Assembly (NCBI GenBank): GCA_014904845.1
Contig: MU119250.1
Location: 1-64,000, forward strand
Direction: 5' to 3'
DNA from: Acephala macrosclerotiorum
Lineage: Eukaryota > Ascomycota > Leotiomycetes > Helotiales > Mollisiaceae
DNA length: 64,000 bases
Shown: positions 43,606 to 52,842 of the stretch, in pieces
Layout of the letters: each line of letters begins with the position of its first letter
How positions within the stretch are numbered: position 1 is the first letter of the stretch
Program-made: the position numbers and the translations under genes
The notes under the pieces: model-generated
Database searches by the model: none
Told to the model about the DNA's origin: nothing
Seen by the model: the letters and a program-made list of their open reading frames with translations, nothing else

Positions 43606-44114
43606 AAAACTTTTAATTATTTTTTTGCGATTTTAATTTCGATAAAATTTTATATAGATATGTATATAAAATAATTAAAAACTTAAAACGCTATATAAAA
43701 ACCAAGTATTTAATTGAAATTAATAGTAAAATATATAAAAATAGAAAAATATTAAAAAAATTTAAATTAAAAAAAGTTTAATAAAATTGTAAAAAAAAAT
43801 TTTGATTATTATTAAAATTATATCGAAAATATATTTGTAAGTAGTATAATAATATATTTTATTATTATTATATATAAAATTGTAGTACGAAAGTAATAAA
43901 AAAGTAAAGTATTAATTGTATGTAATATTATATAAGGAAAATATATTCAAATGAAATTTACGATTTCAAATTTTTTATAAAAAGTAAAAAAACATGTAAT
44001 ATAAATAGATATTAATCAAAAATTCAGATTATTTATGTAAATACTAATTAAAAATTATTTATATTCAAAAAATTTAATTTAAAAAATAAAATAAATTATA
44101 AACTTTAAATTTTA

Positions 44115-44283
44115 AAACCAAAAAAAAGTATTAAAATCGAATTATAAAATTCTACGTGATACTACTCACGTAACAACTCACAGGTCTCTTTTTCTTTAAA
44201 TATTTTTATATATGTCTTTCAATTCCTTTTAAAACTACCAAAATGAAAGAATATTCTTTCGAAAAACGTTCTTTACCAATGCA
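44115..44283 (+). repeat. Right copy of the inverted repeat flanking the large AT block
   Basis: Plus-strand counterpart of 15475-15640. It starts inside AT-rich sequence (AAAAAAGTA then AATCGA-TTATAAAATT), continues through ACGTGATACTACTCACGTAA, and ends at CTTTACCAATGC (44283), where similarity to the left copy stops. The right copy has more T and A than the left (for example CTTTCGAAA against CCCTCGGAG), while the CpG in that segment is kept in both. Confidence 0.85.
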
Positions 44284-44608
44284 TCTCATCTTCCTAGTCT
44301 TCTTATTACTATCTCCAGTGTCTCCAAGCCCGTCAACTTACTCCACATTGGCCATCTCTTCTAAGCCATTCATACTTTCAATTTAGCGATCATTCTTCAA
44401 ATTGAAACCTTGATTTTATTTGTTCCTCTGAAAAGTGCATCGATCGTCCGTTCGTCCGTATCCTCCTCAATAATAATCTGGTTATCACGAACTGCAATTT
44501 ATTCCCGCATTCTCTATTCGCCAACCTCCTCTGCCATACTAAGCCAGAGCGTCGTAATCTTCTTCTTCTCGATTTGATCGACCGTTGTTACCTCTGGAAC
44601 GCGCATTA
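44284..44608. other. Short normal-GC stretch, no gene seen
   Basis: About 325 bp of pyrimidine-rich sequence between the right flank repeat and the first MITE. I see no open frame of note, no splice structure and no match to the sequence outside the left flank copy. It ends at the TA target duplication of the MITE. Confidence 0.5.
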
Positions 44609-45569
44609 AAACCCCGCTTTTTACCTTGGACCATTTCCTACTTTGGACCACTCTCTACTTTGAACTACTTTTTATATCAAAAACGCCGATTTTAGACTTT
44701 TATTATTTTTACGAATAATTAATAAAAATAAATTTTTTTTAATAAATAATATATTTTAAACTTAAAATATAATCGTAAAGTTTCGCTTTTTTTATTTCAA
44801 ACTTTTTAAAATTTTTAATTAAATCTCGAAACTCTAAAAAAACTTTTATATAATTTATATACATTTTTAAATTTTTATTATTTTTTTAAATAATTTTTAT
44901 AATTATTATTATATTATAATAAAAATTTATATTTGTATTTTTTATATTAATATACTATCGACCGCGTAATATTTAAAAGTTTTTATTAATAATAATAAAA
45001 AAATTTATATAAAAAATTTATATAAATTTTTTTTAAAATTTAATAAAATTCAAACTAATTAATAACTTTTTATAAAACTCTCTAATTCGAATTTTTATAT
45101 AATAAATTAAAATTTTAATTAAAAAAATATTTTATTACTAGATATTATAAAAAGTTATTAAAGTTTTAAAAAGTTTAATTAAAAAATATTACGTAATTTG
45201 TTAGTACTACCAGGGTTCCATATCTTTAGACTATAACTCGTATCACGTAATCACTCGATAGTGCACTGTATAATGTAAATTTGTAGTCTTGTGATCGTCT
45301 CTTTTCTAACTAAAGAAGTAGAAGTTGAGGTTATATACTCTCAACTTCCATCGTCACATGACATGCATCACGTGACGATATATATATCCCGACATAATTT
45401 AAATTTAAAAAAAATTCGTTAACTTTTTAGTTTTTATATAAAAATTTAATTTTTTAATTTTAAGTATTCTTAATAATTATTCGTAGAGATAATAAAGGTT
45501 AAAAATCGGTGTTTTTAGTGTAAAAAGTAGTCCAAAGCAAAGGGTGGCCCAAGGTAAGGGGTAGGGCCT
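44609..45569. mobile_element. MITE with TA target duplication (Tc1/mariner-type), RIP-mutated
   Basis: The left end reads TA then AAACCCCGCTTTTTACCTTGG. The right end, reverse-complemented, reads TA then AGGCCCTACCCCTTACCTTGG. The ends differ only by transitions, and both sit directly next to TA. Subterminally, a TTTGGACCAC-like unit repeats, with one extra unit at the left end, followed on both sides by a segment ending in CCGATTTT. The interior is AT-rich, has no transposase frame and includes a GAAGTTGAG/CTCAACTTC stem (45321-45348). At 961 bp it fits a non-autonomous element of the TA-inserting superfamily. Its ends resemble those of the element at 47306-47956. Confidence 0.85.
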
Positions 45570-45997
45570 TATGCTAATTGTTCCACATCATCCGAGAGCA
45601 TTATGATGGGTATCTGCTCGACTTTGCACCCGAAGACTGGGGATTCGGAGTCTGCTGGCGCAAGGGTCTTGCCGTGGGTCTTGCCGCTGCAGGATGCAGA
45701 TATGTTGCTGGGTCGCTGTGTTATTAGAGGTCGAGGCTTTTGTATACGAGGAGATGTAGTCTTGTAAACGGTAGAAAATAGACGTACCTATGTTATTAAA
45801 AGCTCCTGGCATAGGTTGCGAGCAATTAAGGATTCACGGAAATGCAAGATATAGGAAAATGCAAGTCCGATATTAGAGTTGCTAGTAAAGCCAAAAAGAT
45901 CTCCACGCGATGGATGGTAGTATGGAGGGCGTTTACATATGCCTAAGTTGGCAGGTTTGAAATTTGGGGATCCAAAAGAGGACGTTGAATGTTTCAA
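45568..45997 (-). pseudogene. Minus-strand coding remnant interrupted by one stop
   Basis: Read on the minus strand, one frame runs from about 45997 (NLGICKRPPYYHPSRGDLFG and onward) to a TAG at 45788-45790, then continues in the same frame through KTTSPRIQKPRPLITQRPSN and FGCKVEQIPIIMLSDDVEQLA (last part) to a stop at 45568-45570, the edge of the MITE. The TAG is followed by GTACGT, so a splice donor is an alternative, but I cannot find a matching acceptor that leaves a normal intron. No family recognised. It may be the decayed 3' part of a gene cut by the MITE. Confidence 0.35.
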
Positions 45998-46094
45998 AGC
46001 ATATGTGGTAGGGCATTCAGATGGTGGATTATACTTGTAGATATGGCTGGGATATTGACGTATACTCTCATGAAAATTCTGGTTTCATGTGAAC

Positions 46095-46343
46095 TTAATC
46101 TAGTTCAGGAACACCCAGACTGACGAGAGGCAAAATTCCTAATAAAGTAATTAGGCGTGGAATCAGTGGACCCGACAGAAAAGCGTCTTCAAAGTACACA
46201 GAGATATCTTCCCAATAAAAGTAATTTATGTAGTCTCCTTGCCCATACATGACGCCCCGGCATCTCCGCATCAAATCAAACTCTATAACCATTCCTGCGT
46301 CCAGCCGTGAAGTTCTAAGCCAGCGAGTCCCAGCGAGACGCAA
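46095..46343 (-). other. Possible C-terminal coding segment of the next gene, out of frame
   Basis: Immediately downstream of the stop of the 274-aa coiled-coil gene (46315), a different minus-strand frame stays open to 46095. It reads MVIEFDLMRRCRGVMYGQGD and ends with a hydrophobic LIPRLITLLGILPLVSLGV segment. Two other coiled-coil proteins in this window carry a membrane segment near or at the C-terminus. The segment may therefore be the natural C-terminus of that gene, separated by a frameshift or by an intron I could not place. This is inference only. Confidence 0.3.
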
Positions 46344-47184
46344 GTCTCTTCAACTTCTCTGTGAGCATAGCCAACTCCTTGGCATCTCCCTTGCGTGTAT
46401 CCAGAAGTACTGTGACCTCTTTATTAAGCTTCTCGATGGTAATCTTGTCCTCTGCCACCTGCATCTTGAGATCTTGTAGCTGCTGTTTGTTCAGGCTTGT
46501 TATCGACTTCAAAGCAGCATTCTCTTCCATCACAGCCTCGACAACTTTCTTCAGCAGCATCGCAGACCCATTCTCATCCTCTGTATTCGTTCCTTCAACT
46601 GAGTGCTGGGTCTCGATCGGGTACGGTAAAACTCGGCTTGGATTATAAAGAGGATGAGGTGGGAGAGTCATGAAGTCTCGAGTTTTGATGCAATTTGGTG
46701 TATTCCGGTCAGCCCCTGGGGATGGGACCGCCTCGGGAGGATTCGTACGCTCATTGCCCTCGGTGGCAGCACTCTTCGCGTTCTTCTTCCTATTGCGACG
46801 TCTTGGTTTTTTATTCTTCTCCTTGGTGACTTCGCAAATTGCAAGACCATCCTGTGGCTCCTCATCCTCACTTTGTGCAGAAACTTCCTGGTCTATCTTA
46901 ATATGCTGATAAAGTCGGATATCAACTGCTCTTTCTTCTGGATATATAATTAGCAAGATAGATAAACGAAATAACCTCCAGACTTCGACAATTCTTTCTT
47001 GGTGTTCAAGGACTGCCTGTATCCGGTCTATTGCGCGTCAAGTTCGCAGCCAATCACTTACCTTCAGCGCGGACATGGAGCCCTCCCCATATCCAATAGT
47101 CATAATGTTATCTAGATCGAATTTTCTAAGGACCTTGAGGTTTGATTCCTGTGGAACGAGAGCTTTCGGAAGTGCGTATTCCAT
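46315..47184 (-). CDS. Coiled-coil protein with basic region, 274 aa
   Basis: Two exons: 47184-47062 and 47016-46315, with a 45-bp intron (donor GTAAGT at 47061, acceptor ACAG at 47017). Splicing joins SALK to AVLEHQERIVEVWRLF in frame. The protein has a strongly basic KEKNKKPRRRNRKKNAK stretch at about residues 107-122 that looks like a nuclear-localisation or nucleic-acid-binding patch. A low-complexity Pro/Glu linker follows, then a heptad-rich coiled coil from about 190 to the end (LLKKVVEAVMEENAALKSI and onward). No enzyme domain is recognisable. Residues 61-66 are hydrophobic (ILLIIY). The start ATG is the first in frame after the T-run at 47248-47284, leaving a very short promoter before the MITE. 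A frame change at the 3' end may hide a C-terminal membrane tail (see 46095-46343). Function unknown. Confidence 0.6.
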
Positions 47185-47245
47185 TATGCAGATGTCAGAA
47201 TAGCTGCTGCGAGGGTAGACTTGGAGACTGATCGCGATCACAAAA

Positions 47246-47247
<2 letters not shown>

Positions 47248-47284
<37 letters not shown>
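47248..47284. repeat. Poly(T) run of about 37 bases
   Basis: An uninterrupted T run lies directly upstream of the minus-strand coiled-coil gene and 21 bp from the MITE end. On the gene's strand it is a poly(A) tract about 65 bp upstream of the ATG, so it could act as a nucleosome-depleting promoter element. Length in the assembly may be unreliable. Confidence 0.85.
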
Positions 47285-47286
<2 letters not shown>

Positions 47287-47305
47287 CGGAAGTAGATAAT
47301 AAATA

Positions 47306-47956
47306 AGTCAAACTTCCTATTAATCGGCCACTTTTTACACCAAAAATAACGATTTTTGATTTTTATAATTTTATTAATTATTAATAAAAAAAATACAAAA
47401 ATTAAAAATATATATTATTTATATAAAAACTAAATAAATTATTAAAAAAAATTTAATTTTTTAATTTTAAATAATAAATTATTAAACTTTGAAATTCGTG
47501 ATTTTCGATTTATATATAAATTATATACAAATTTTAGATATTTTTATTTTATAAATAATTTTTACAAATATTAATAAAAAAAATTCTTATATAAATTTAT
47601 AATAAAAAACTTTTAATTTTTAATTTAAAAAAATAATTACTAATAGAAATTTCTAATTTTTGAATTTCTTAGTATATATTGCTTAAAAGTATTCTTTGTA
47701 ATTTTTTTCCCAAATTTTTTTATTAATTCTTTTTAATATAGTTTATAAATATATAAAACATATATAAAAAATATAATTAAAAATTATTACATAAAATATT
47801 TATAAAATATTTTAACTTTAAACCAAAATATATTTTCATATATTAAAAAGTCAAAATAAAAAAGCTTTTGTAATTATATAAATTTTTGATTGAATAATAT
47901 TTAATTTTATAAAGTGGCCGACTATAGGAGGTGGTCGATTAATAAGGGGTTTGATT
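47306..47956. mobile_element. MITE with TA target duplication, related to the one at 44609
   Basis: The left end is TA then AGTCAAACTTCCTATTAATC. The right end, reverse-complemented, is TA then AATCAAACCCCTTATTAATC. Differences are transitions only. Both continue with CGGCCAC/CGACCAC; the right end carries a second copy of the unit ending in GTCGGCCACTTT. The interior is AT-rich and non-coding. Length is 651 bp. After the TIR the left arm reads ACTTTTTACACCAAAAATAA then CGATTTTT, which closely matches the subterminal part of the 44609-45569 element. The two belong to one non-autonomous family or superfamily. Confidence 0.85.
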
Positions 47957-48876
47957 TAATAAGTAACGACTTTTACAAAGCATCACTGTGTATTTATCCA
48001 TGTTCAGTTCTTTCTCACCGGAGTCTGCCCAAAAGATTTATTCCGCCTTAATTATCTGCATTTTATATTTGTAAGTTATTGTTTGGCTGATGCTCAAATC
48101 CTTATTCCCTCTTCCCCACCTGGCATCCCTTCAGGTATGCGAAACCGAAAAAAATGCACCCAAGAGTTCCAAGGCAATTTGAAGATGTTCGAGATACAGC
48201 GCGATCCAATGCCTACCGTTTAGTCACACATAGAATGTACAACTTTCAACACATAGCTGATTACAATAATTGGCTTTTTGCATTCTCGCCGAAGCTATTT
48301 ACCTAGGTACGTGAGGGCGTAACATGAAATATGCTGAGAAGTCAAACACATCTCTCGAAAAACACTCCTCCACAGCTGCGATTGCTGCGATGCTAGATGA
48401 TCAAAATAAGCGATAGAGGTGCTCTGAGAAGCTACCTCCTACGCTCGACTTTTGAAGCCAGCACCAGCAGCAGTCCGCTGTGACAGGAAAGGTTTTTCTC
48501 AAGTGTGCTGACCTTTACTGAAAGCCCCAGAAAGGATATGTGAACCACCCAAGAATGCGCCAAAATCTCGACAATTATCTAAGGGCGCGAAATGAGTACT
48601 GCCAGGCTAGATTGAGGGGAAATGACCCATCAATCGCCACATGCTTTCCTCGCCGCTCCAGCAAAGCGAAACGTCAAAATCCTCGGATCCATCCACAACC
48701 TTCCTTCATATGTGTGCAATCTCCAGTGACGATCATCTCAAGACCTCAAATATCGACAATCACTCCCCCTAACTCTTACATCCCTTCAAAAAAAAAAAAA
48801 CGACAAACAGCTTCTGTTCAGTGTGTATTCTTTGGCCCATGATCTTCTTCCTGCTTTCTTTGCCTCCAGCAGTCCT
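47957..48876. other. Intergenic region with two doubtful small frames
   Basis: Normal GC. An ATG at 48154 opens a 49-codon plus-strand frame (MHPRVPRQFEDVRDTARSNA and onward) that stops at 48303, directly before a GTACGT donor-like sequence. A second plus frame at 48540-48842 starts with GTG and contains NLDNYLRARNEYCQARLRGN. Both have plausible codon usage for short stretches, but neither has a recognised domain, and I could not splice them together. They may be gene remnants. The 3' end of the 612-aa gene follows at 48877. Confidence 0.3.
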
Positions 48877-50715
48877 TTACAAAACCATTTGTCGGCGGCG
48901 TAGAAGGTCACGTCTCCACATATCCATATGAATTCCTCCAAGAACCACCCATGTTGTGTATTTGGATTCGGCTACAGTCTTTGCAGTGGACACAAAGCTT
49001 GACCAGTAGGCGGAAAGAGGGTTAGGGGTGAAACTTGGCTCATCAGAACAGGAATCGTCACCAGAGTCCTCGCCTTCAATACCTTCCCATATGTTCTCTC
49101 TAGTAGACGGTCGAGGGAATGATGAAGAGAAGCAGACCTGCTCGTACATGACTATAGTGCCATGTCCAGGAAGATCTGCTGTTGTAGGAACAGGATTGAC
49201 AGAGGTTTCGTGAAATGGATGGACCAATACAGAGGATTCCATGTGAACATTGACTTCCAGGAGCATAATGAACCACATAATAAACAGTAAGAATTGCCAG
49301 AGTCGATTGTAGGAGCCCTTCACTGAGAATCCATCGGCTGATAAGCTGGAAACCTCTTTATCTTGTTCGAAAGTGGATGTCTTGCCTTCTGCTAAACCTT
49401 CGGCCAAGGCTGGCTTTGTTGCCTCAATATGAGCGGCGGTACCGAAGCTGTTAATGACAGAGTACTCGTTGGTGTCGATGACGTTGTCAAGTGAAGGTGT
49501 TGATGTTTCGTAGTCGCGGATGAGATTGGAAATGATTGTGAACCCCCGGGCACATAATGTCTCGTCCTTCTCCCACTTCTCGTCCCTAAGGGCCTGTTCA
49601 AGTTCCTCGACAAATAGATTCTCCTCAATCCTATGGCTCTCGACCCTCTTCTTCATCTCCTCAAGAAGGGCATCCTGCTCTGCCATAACTGAGTCCTTCT
49701 CCAGAATCTTGACGTTGAATCTTGCTTCCATCGCAGCCACAGTAGCTTCCTTCTCCAATCGCTCGGTCTCAATCCTAGATTTCATCTCCGCCGCCAATCT
49801 CTTGTTTTCCAACCTCTCGCTTTGAAGATTTCCCTCCATCTCTGCCTGAATTCTCTTCAATTCTTCAACGTCGTCCTGACGAGCCTTCTTTAGAGTCTGC
49901 AGGTCTTTCGTCTTCGAATCGATGTCATCGGTGAGCGATTGCAATTTGCTCTCCAGAGTTCCCACCTGCTTGGCGAAGTTCTCGATCTGAGCATCCTGCA
50001 GTTGGTTGGTCTCCTTCAGCTCGTTGACCTTTTTGTTTGCCAAATCCAGCAATCTCGCATCCTCCTCTCTAGCAAGCTGCGACGGGAATCCCTCGAGTTG
50101 CTCCGCAAGCCGTTGCGACTTCTTAGATTCCTCCTTGCTCGCCAAGGTCAGAGAGTCAATCTTGGCGTCGAACTCACTCTTCTGTTGAATTCTAAGCTCG
50201 AGCTGCTGCTTGAATGCCAATTCGAGCCCCGCAATTTTCTTGTCTCTGGAATTGAGGTCAGCATGAAGCTTAGCGTTCTTCTCATCCAGAGTGGCAGACA
50301 AGCGCTCGTATCTCTTCAGCAAATCCTCGTTTGATATTCCCACAGGATGATCTGAATATTTCATAGGTTGCTGCAGGTTGGGCTCGTTACAAGTATGTGC
50401 GGCGGCACCTGGTTGATGAACGGCGGCGAACTTCGCATCATCCCCAATTTCCCTGAGGTCATTTGCCTCGAGCCCAAGATCCTTCAAAGCTTTCCTCTCC
50501 TTCTGCTCCCGAATCTTCTTGCCCCCGCGATGGCTTCTCTTCCTCTTGCTAACTTCCCCATCTGTTGGTTCGCTAACGCCAGCATTCCCTTCCTGGATTG
50601 TATCTTGGCCATGTACCAAGTTCTCAGAGACGCGCACGCTTTCGTCTTGACTTACTCCTACAAAATCCATTGTTTCCTGTGGGATGGTGGATTCGTTTGG
50701 TTCGCAGATCGACAT
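48877..50715 (-). CDS. Long coiled-coil protein with a membrane segment, 612 aa
   Basis: One uninterrupted 612-codon frame; the ATG at 50715 is the first in frame. Residues 1-55 are acidic and Ser/Thr-rich. Residues 56-75 are very basic (SKRKRSHRGGKKIREQKERK). About 128-395 is a continuous heptad-rich coiled coil (DLLKRYERLSATLDEKNAKL and onward) rich in Glu, Lys, Leu and Gln. Residues 473-488 form a hydrophobic segment (WQFLLFIMWFIMLLEV) long enough to cross a membrane. An acidic stretch (EGIEGEDSGDDSCSDE) and a Trp-containing tail follow. It could tether a cytoplasmic or nuclear coil to a membrane. I recognise no named family. Same-strand neighbours at 46315 and 51336 are also coiled-coil genes, but promoters look separate (620 bp upstream gap). 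Confidence 0.75.
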   Translation of the reverse strand: MSICEPNESTIPQETMDFVGVSQDESVRVSENLVHGQDTIQEGNAGVSEPTDGEVSKRKRSHRGGKKIREQKERKALKDLGLEANDLREIGDDAKFAAVHQPGAAAHTCNEPNLQQPMKYSDHPVGISNEDLLKRYERLSATLDEKNAKLHADLNSRDKKIAGLELAFKQQLELRIQQKSEFDAKIDSLTLASKEESKKSQRLAEQLEGFPSQLAREEDARLLDLANKKVNELKETNQLQDAQIENFAKQVGTLESKLQSLTDDIDSKTKDLQTLKKARQDDVEELKRIQAEMEGNLQSERLENKRLAAEMKSRIETERLEKEATVAAMEARFNVKILEKDSVMAEQDALLEEMKKRVESHRIEENLFVEELEQALRDEKWEKDETLCARGFTIISNLIRDYETSTPSLDNVIDTNEYSVINSFGTAAHIEATKPALAEGLAEGKTSTFEQDKEVSSLSADGFSVKGSYNRLWQFLLFIMWFIMLLEVNVHMESSVLVHPFHETSVNPVPTTADLPGHGTIVMYEQVCFSSSFPRPSTRENIWEGIEGEDSGDDSCSDEPSFTPNPLSAYWSSFVSTAKTVAESKYTTWVVLGGIHMDMWRRDLLRRRQMVL

Positions 50716-51335
50716 GATGCGCGTGAGGCGCCGTGCGAAATTGATTCGGATGGTGACTTGATGACTGTACGTTGATAGATCGTAGATCGTGAGTAAGATT
50801 GGCTTGCTGTACTCGAGAGCGGTATGAAGCCACAGTTAATGTCGAAGGTGTGGTGCCTGCGGGAAGGTGGTTCGTGGTAAAGTAGAAGAGCGCGATTGGC
50901 CTTGCGAAAATATGGCGAGGCTGGAAAAAAAATAGATTGTCGAGTCGGATTCACTATTTGCCCTACAAATCGAAATGGATCGCAAGGCTGAAAATAGCGC
51001 GTACATTATAGCCTCCAATGTTTCATTTTCCAAGTTGAGCAAATAGGTTCTTCTTCCTTTCAATATCCCAGAGTTCACTTTTATCACTTGGACTAACTGT
51101 TTCCATAAATGTAAACAACCCCTAGTCACTCACTAGATTGCCTAGGCTATCACTATACTACGGTTATAAGAGTGTTCTGTTGTCACGTTTGCTTTCAAGA
51201 GAGCTCATATGATGTGCGTCGGATGCAAACGTGTATCACTTGACAGACATGAAGTTCTTTCTCATAATCGTTTGTTACACTACTGCTACTCTCGTACCAG
51301 CTAGCAATCATCCCCCATGTTTGGTCACTTCCTTC
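50716..51335. other. Intergenic / promoter region
   Basis: About 620 bp separating the 3' end of the 334-aa gene from the start of the 612-aa gene, both on the minus strand. It should hold the terminator of the former and the promoter of the latter. I see no clear gene, TATA box or repeat. Confidence 0.5.
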
Positions 51336-52419
51336 CTAAAGTGTACCAGCAATCAAAAAGTGAGTTTCGAAGATAGCCGCCATTCCTTCCTGCTCCTCGA
51401 CCCGGCCTCCAGAGTGTTCGAATGGGATCTTACATTGTACACCGCTTTCCATAATCTGTTGACCTCCATGGACATCCCTCTCCAGCTTTGCTAAGCCTAT
51501 GGCTCTCTTCATAGCATCCTTGGCATCCGGAAATATGCACATAACCTTGCAGTAGTTATGGACAGTTCCGTTCTTGAATCGCCTCTCGCGTTGCGTCGGG
51601 TCCATACTTCGTGCAAAATTTGGATATCTTTGTTCGAAATCAACCAGCAGTTTGTCCATCAATCGGAATCCATCGATACCGAACTTCTTCCAATTTTTCA
51701 TAGCTCTGGCAACATTCATGAGGCTACCGGACTTTGGGCTAGAAGACGTAGCGCCTTCGTTATTGTCATCGATTTCTGATCCAAGAAATGATTCAACCTT
51801 CTTTTTGTGGCTTGTCGAGGTTGAAAGTTGCTTCGTTGATGGTGTGGGTTCCTCTGAACGCGTTTCTGATTGGCAAATATCCTGGTTTCTTTTGTCGACC
51901 AATGCTTTACGCTCCCTCAGCTTCTGCCATACCCTTTGCAGTTGCTCTGTGTATTCGTTACCAGTGACCATCACGTTCTGAATCTCGCATGCTTGACACT
52001 TCTGCGGCATCCCTGCCTCCTTCGAGGGTTTGACCAACGCCTCGATTGAAGGCTCCTCGTTCGCCTCAATTGCTTCCTCATACAACTCCGCACTTGCCTC
52101 ATGAGTCGCCAAGGCTACCTCAAGCGATCTCGCGGTTCTCTCAAGCAATTCGACGTACTTTCAATCAGAATTCGTAGACTTCCGTAGACTTGAAATGAGT
52201 GGAACATCATCCTAGACATGCATTGTTAGCTAGTACGATTAGCTGCGTGTCGATATACAGTACATCCGCCATATGCGCAAGCTCTGGACCATGCTCGTAG
52301 GATGACTGTGTGCTTAGGGACGTTTCGCCTTGGCTCGAGAAACTTTCTTGGGCGTCGTAGAACACATCTGTTGGTGAGGAAGCTCTGGAAAGCAGCGTTG
52401 TTTCGTCGTTCTGCTCCAT
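51336..52419 (-). CDS. Predicted coiled-coil / CxxC protein, 334 aa
   Basis: Modelled as two exons, 52419-52237 and 52157-51336. The 79-bp intron (donor GTACTA at 52236, acceptor AAAG at 52158) joins IDTQLI to YVELLERTARSLE in frame. The donor is not strong, and GTACTG at the preceding GAT codon is an alternative. Exon 2 has no ATG near its start and a TGA lies just upstream in frame, so splicing is required. The N-terminus is Ser/Thr-rich and acidic. It is followed by a helical stretch, a KCQACEIQ CxxC, a Tyr and a further helix (YTEQLQRVWQKLRERKALVD), then a Ser-rich linker and a compact C-terminal region (KKFGIDGFRLMDKLLVDFEQ and onward). The CxxC-plus-Tyr-plus-helix order resembles residues 16-50 of the 685-aa protein at 57167. 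Function unknown. Confidence 0.55.
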
Positions 52420-52695
52420 AATTTTCTCGTGGCATTGATCTCTGCTCCCACCGACTGAATTGTGCGCGATACGCCTGGATAATGGAAGTCAAAGTTTTTC
52501 GCTAAAAAGAAATGTTTGTATCAAAGCCAGAAGTTTGAGAGTTCAAGGATTCGTTTGTATGGAGGACCTTCTTTGGAGTGTTGTGGCGATGTTGACAGAG
52601 AAAGGTGGGAGGAGATGTTGCCTGCGGAATAGTAGCTGCGCTCTCACAACAGGTCAAAGGAGCTGCAATTTCTGGTTTCATAAAGCTCTAGCTTC

Positions 52696-52842
52696 TTATG
52701 GCTCGGCCCGCGCTTCGGAAGTTGTAATATGAATGACTGTTCCGACTAGTGAATGGTAACCTAGCAACTTATTAACCTCGGGTTTTGCACGACTTAGTCC
52801 TGTCTTGACATTAGGCTGGAAGTTGGTAGGCTTGGCTGCCAT
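52696..52842 (-). CDS. Possible 48-aa small protein
   Basis: The ATG at 52842 has a good context (CAACAAGATGGCA) and opens MAAKPTNFQPNVKTGLSRAK and onward, ending at a TAA 49 codons later. It sits between two larger minus-strand loci. No domain, signal or homolog recognised. It could be the first exon of an unresolved gene. Confidence 0.3.
   Translation of the reverse strand: MAAKPTNFQPNVKTGLSRAKPEVNKLLGYHSLVGTVIHITTSEARAEP

Larger units (their letters stand above)
15640..44115. other. Large AT-rich, RIP-like block (28.5 kb)
   Basis: Continuous A/T sequence with only scattered C/G. Protein-like frames (for example 20328-20567, 24651-24929, 26148-26537, 31897-32112, 36055-36270) are low-complexity and should not be annotated. 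Within it I see several diverged tandem arrays and a 41-base A run, listed separately. Composition is strand-asymmetric in multi-kilobase segments: about 16.9-17.3 kb has G well above C, whereas about 17.4-20.1 kb has C well above G. It is bounded by inverted copies of one ~165-bp sequence. It is most simply an array of RIP-inactivated transposons; centromeric or other heterochromatic roles are possible but unsupported. Confidence 0.85.

Noticed and set aside
15640..44115. Short open frames in the AT block (20328-20567, 24651-24929, 26148-26537, 31897-32112, 36055-36270)
   Set aside because: They consist of Phe, Ile, Leu, Asn, Lys and Tyr runs with no domain, as expected from random A/T-rich DNA.
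1..44115. AT blocks as inserted mitochondrial DNA
   Set aside because: No cox, cob, nad, rRNA or tRNA-like segment is visible, and the abundance of CpG with tandem arrays differing by transitions fits RIP-mutated nuclear DNA better.
15640..44115. The large AT block as a centromere
   Set aside because: Size and composition alone cannot show this. It is bounded by an inverted repeat and short compared with known AT-rich fungal centromeres; CENP-A mapping would be needed.
45199..45410. Copia-like solo LTR starting TGTTAG near 45199
   Set aside because: The sequence lies inside the TIR-bounded MITE, and no matching terminal CTAACA or flanking duplication was found.
49520..50334. Plus-strand frames over the 612-aa gene and similar frames over the 406- and 685-aa genes
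   Set aside because: Leu/Ser-rich translations are the expected antisense shadow of Glu/Lys-rich coiled-coil coding sequence.
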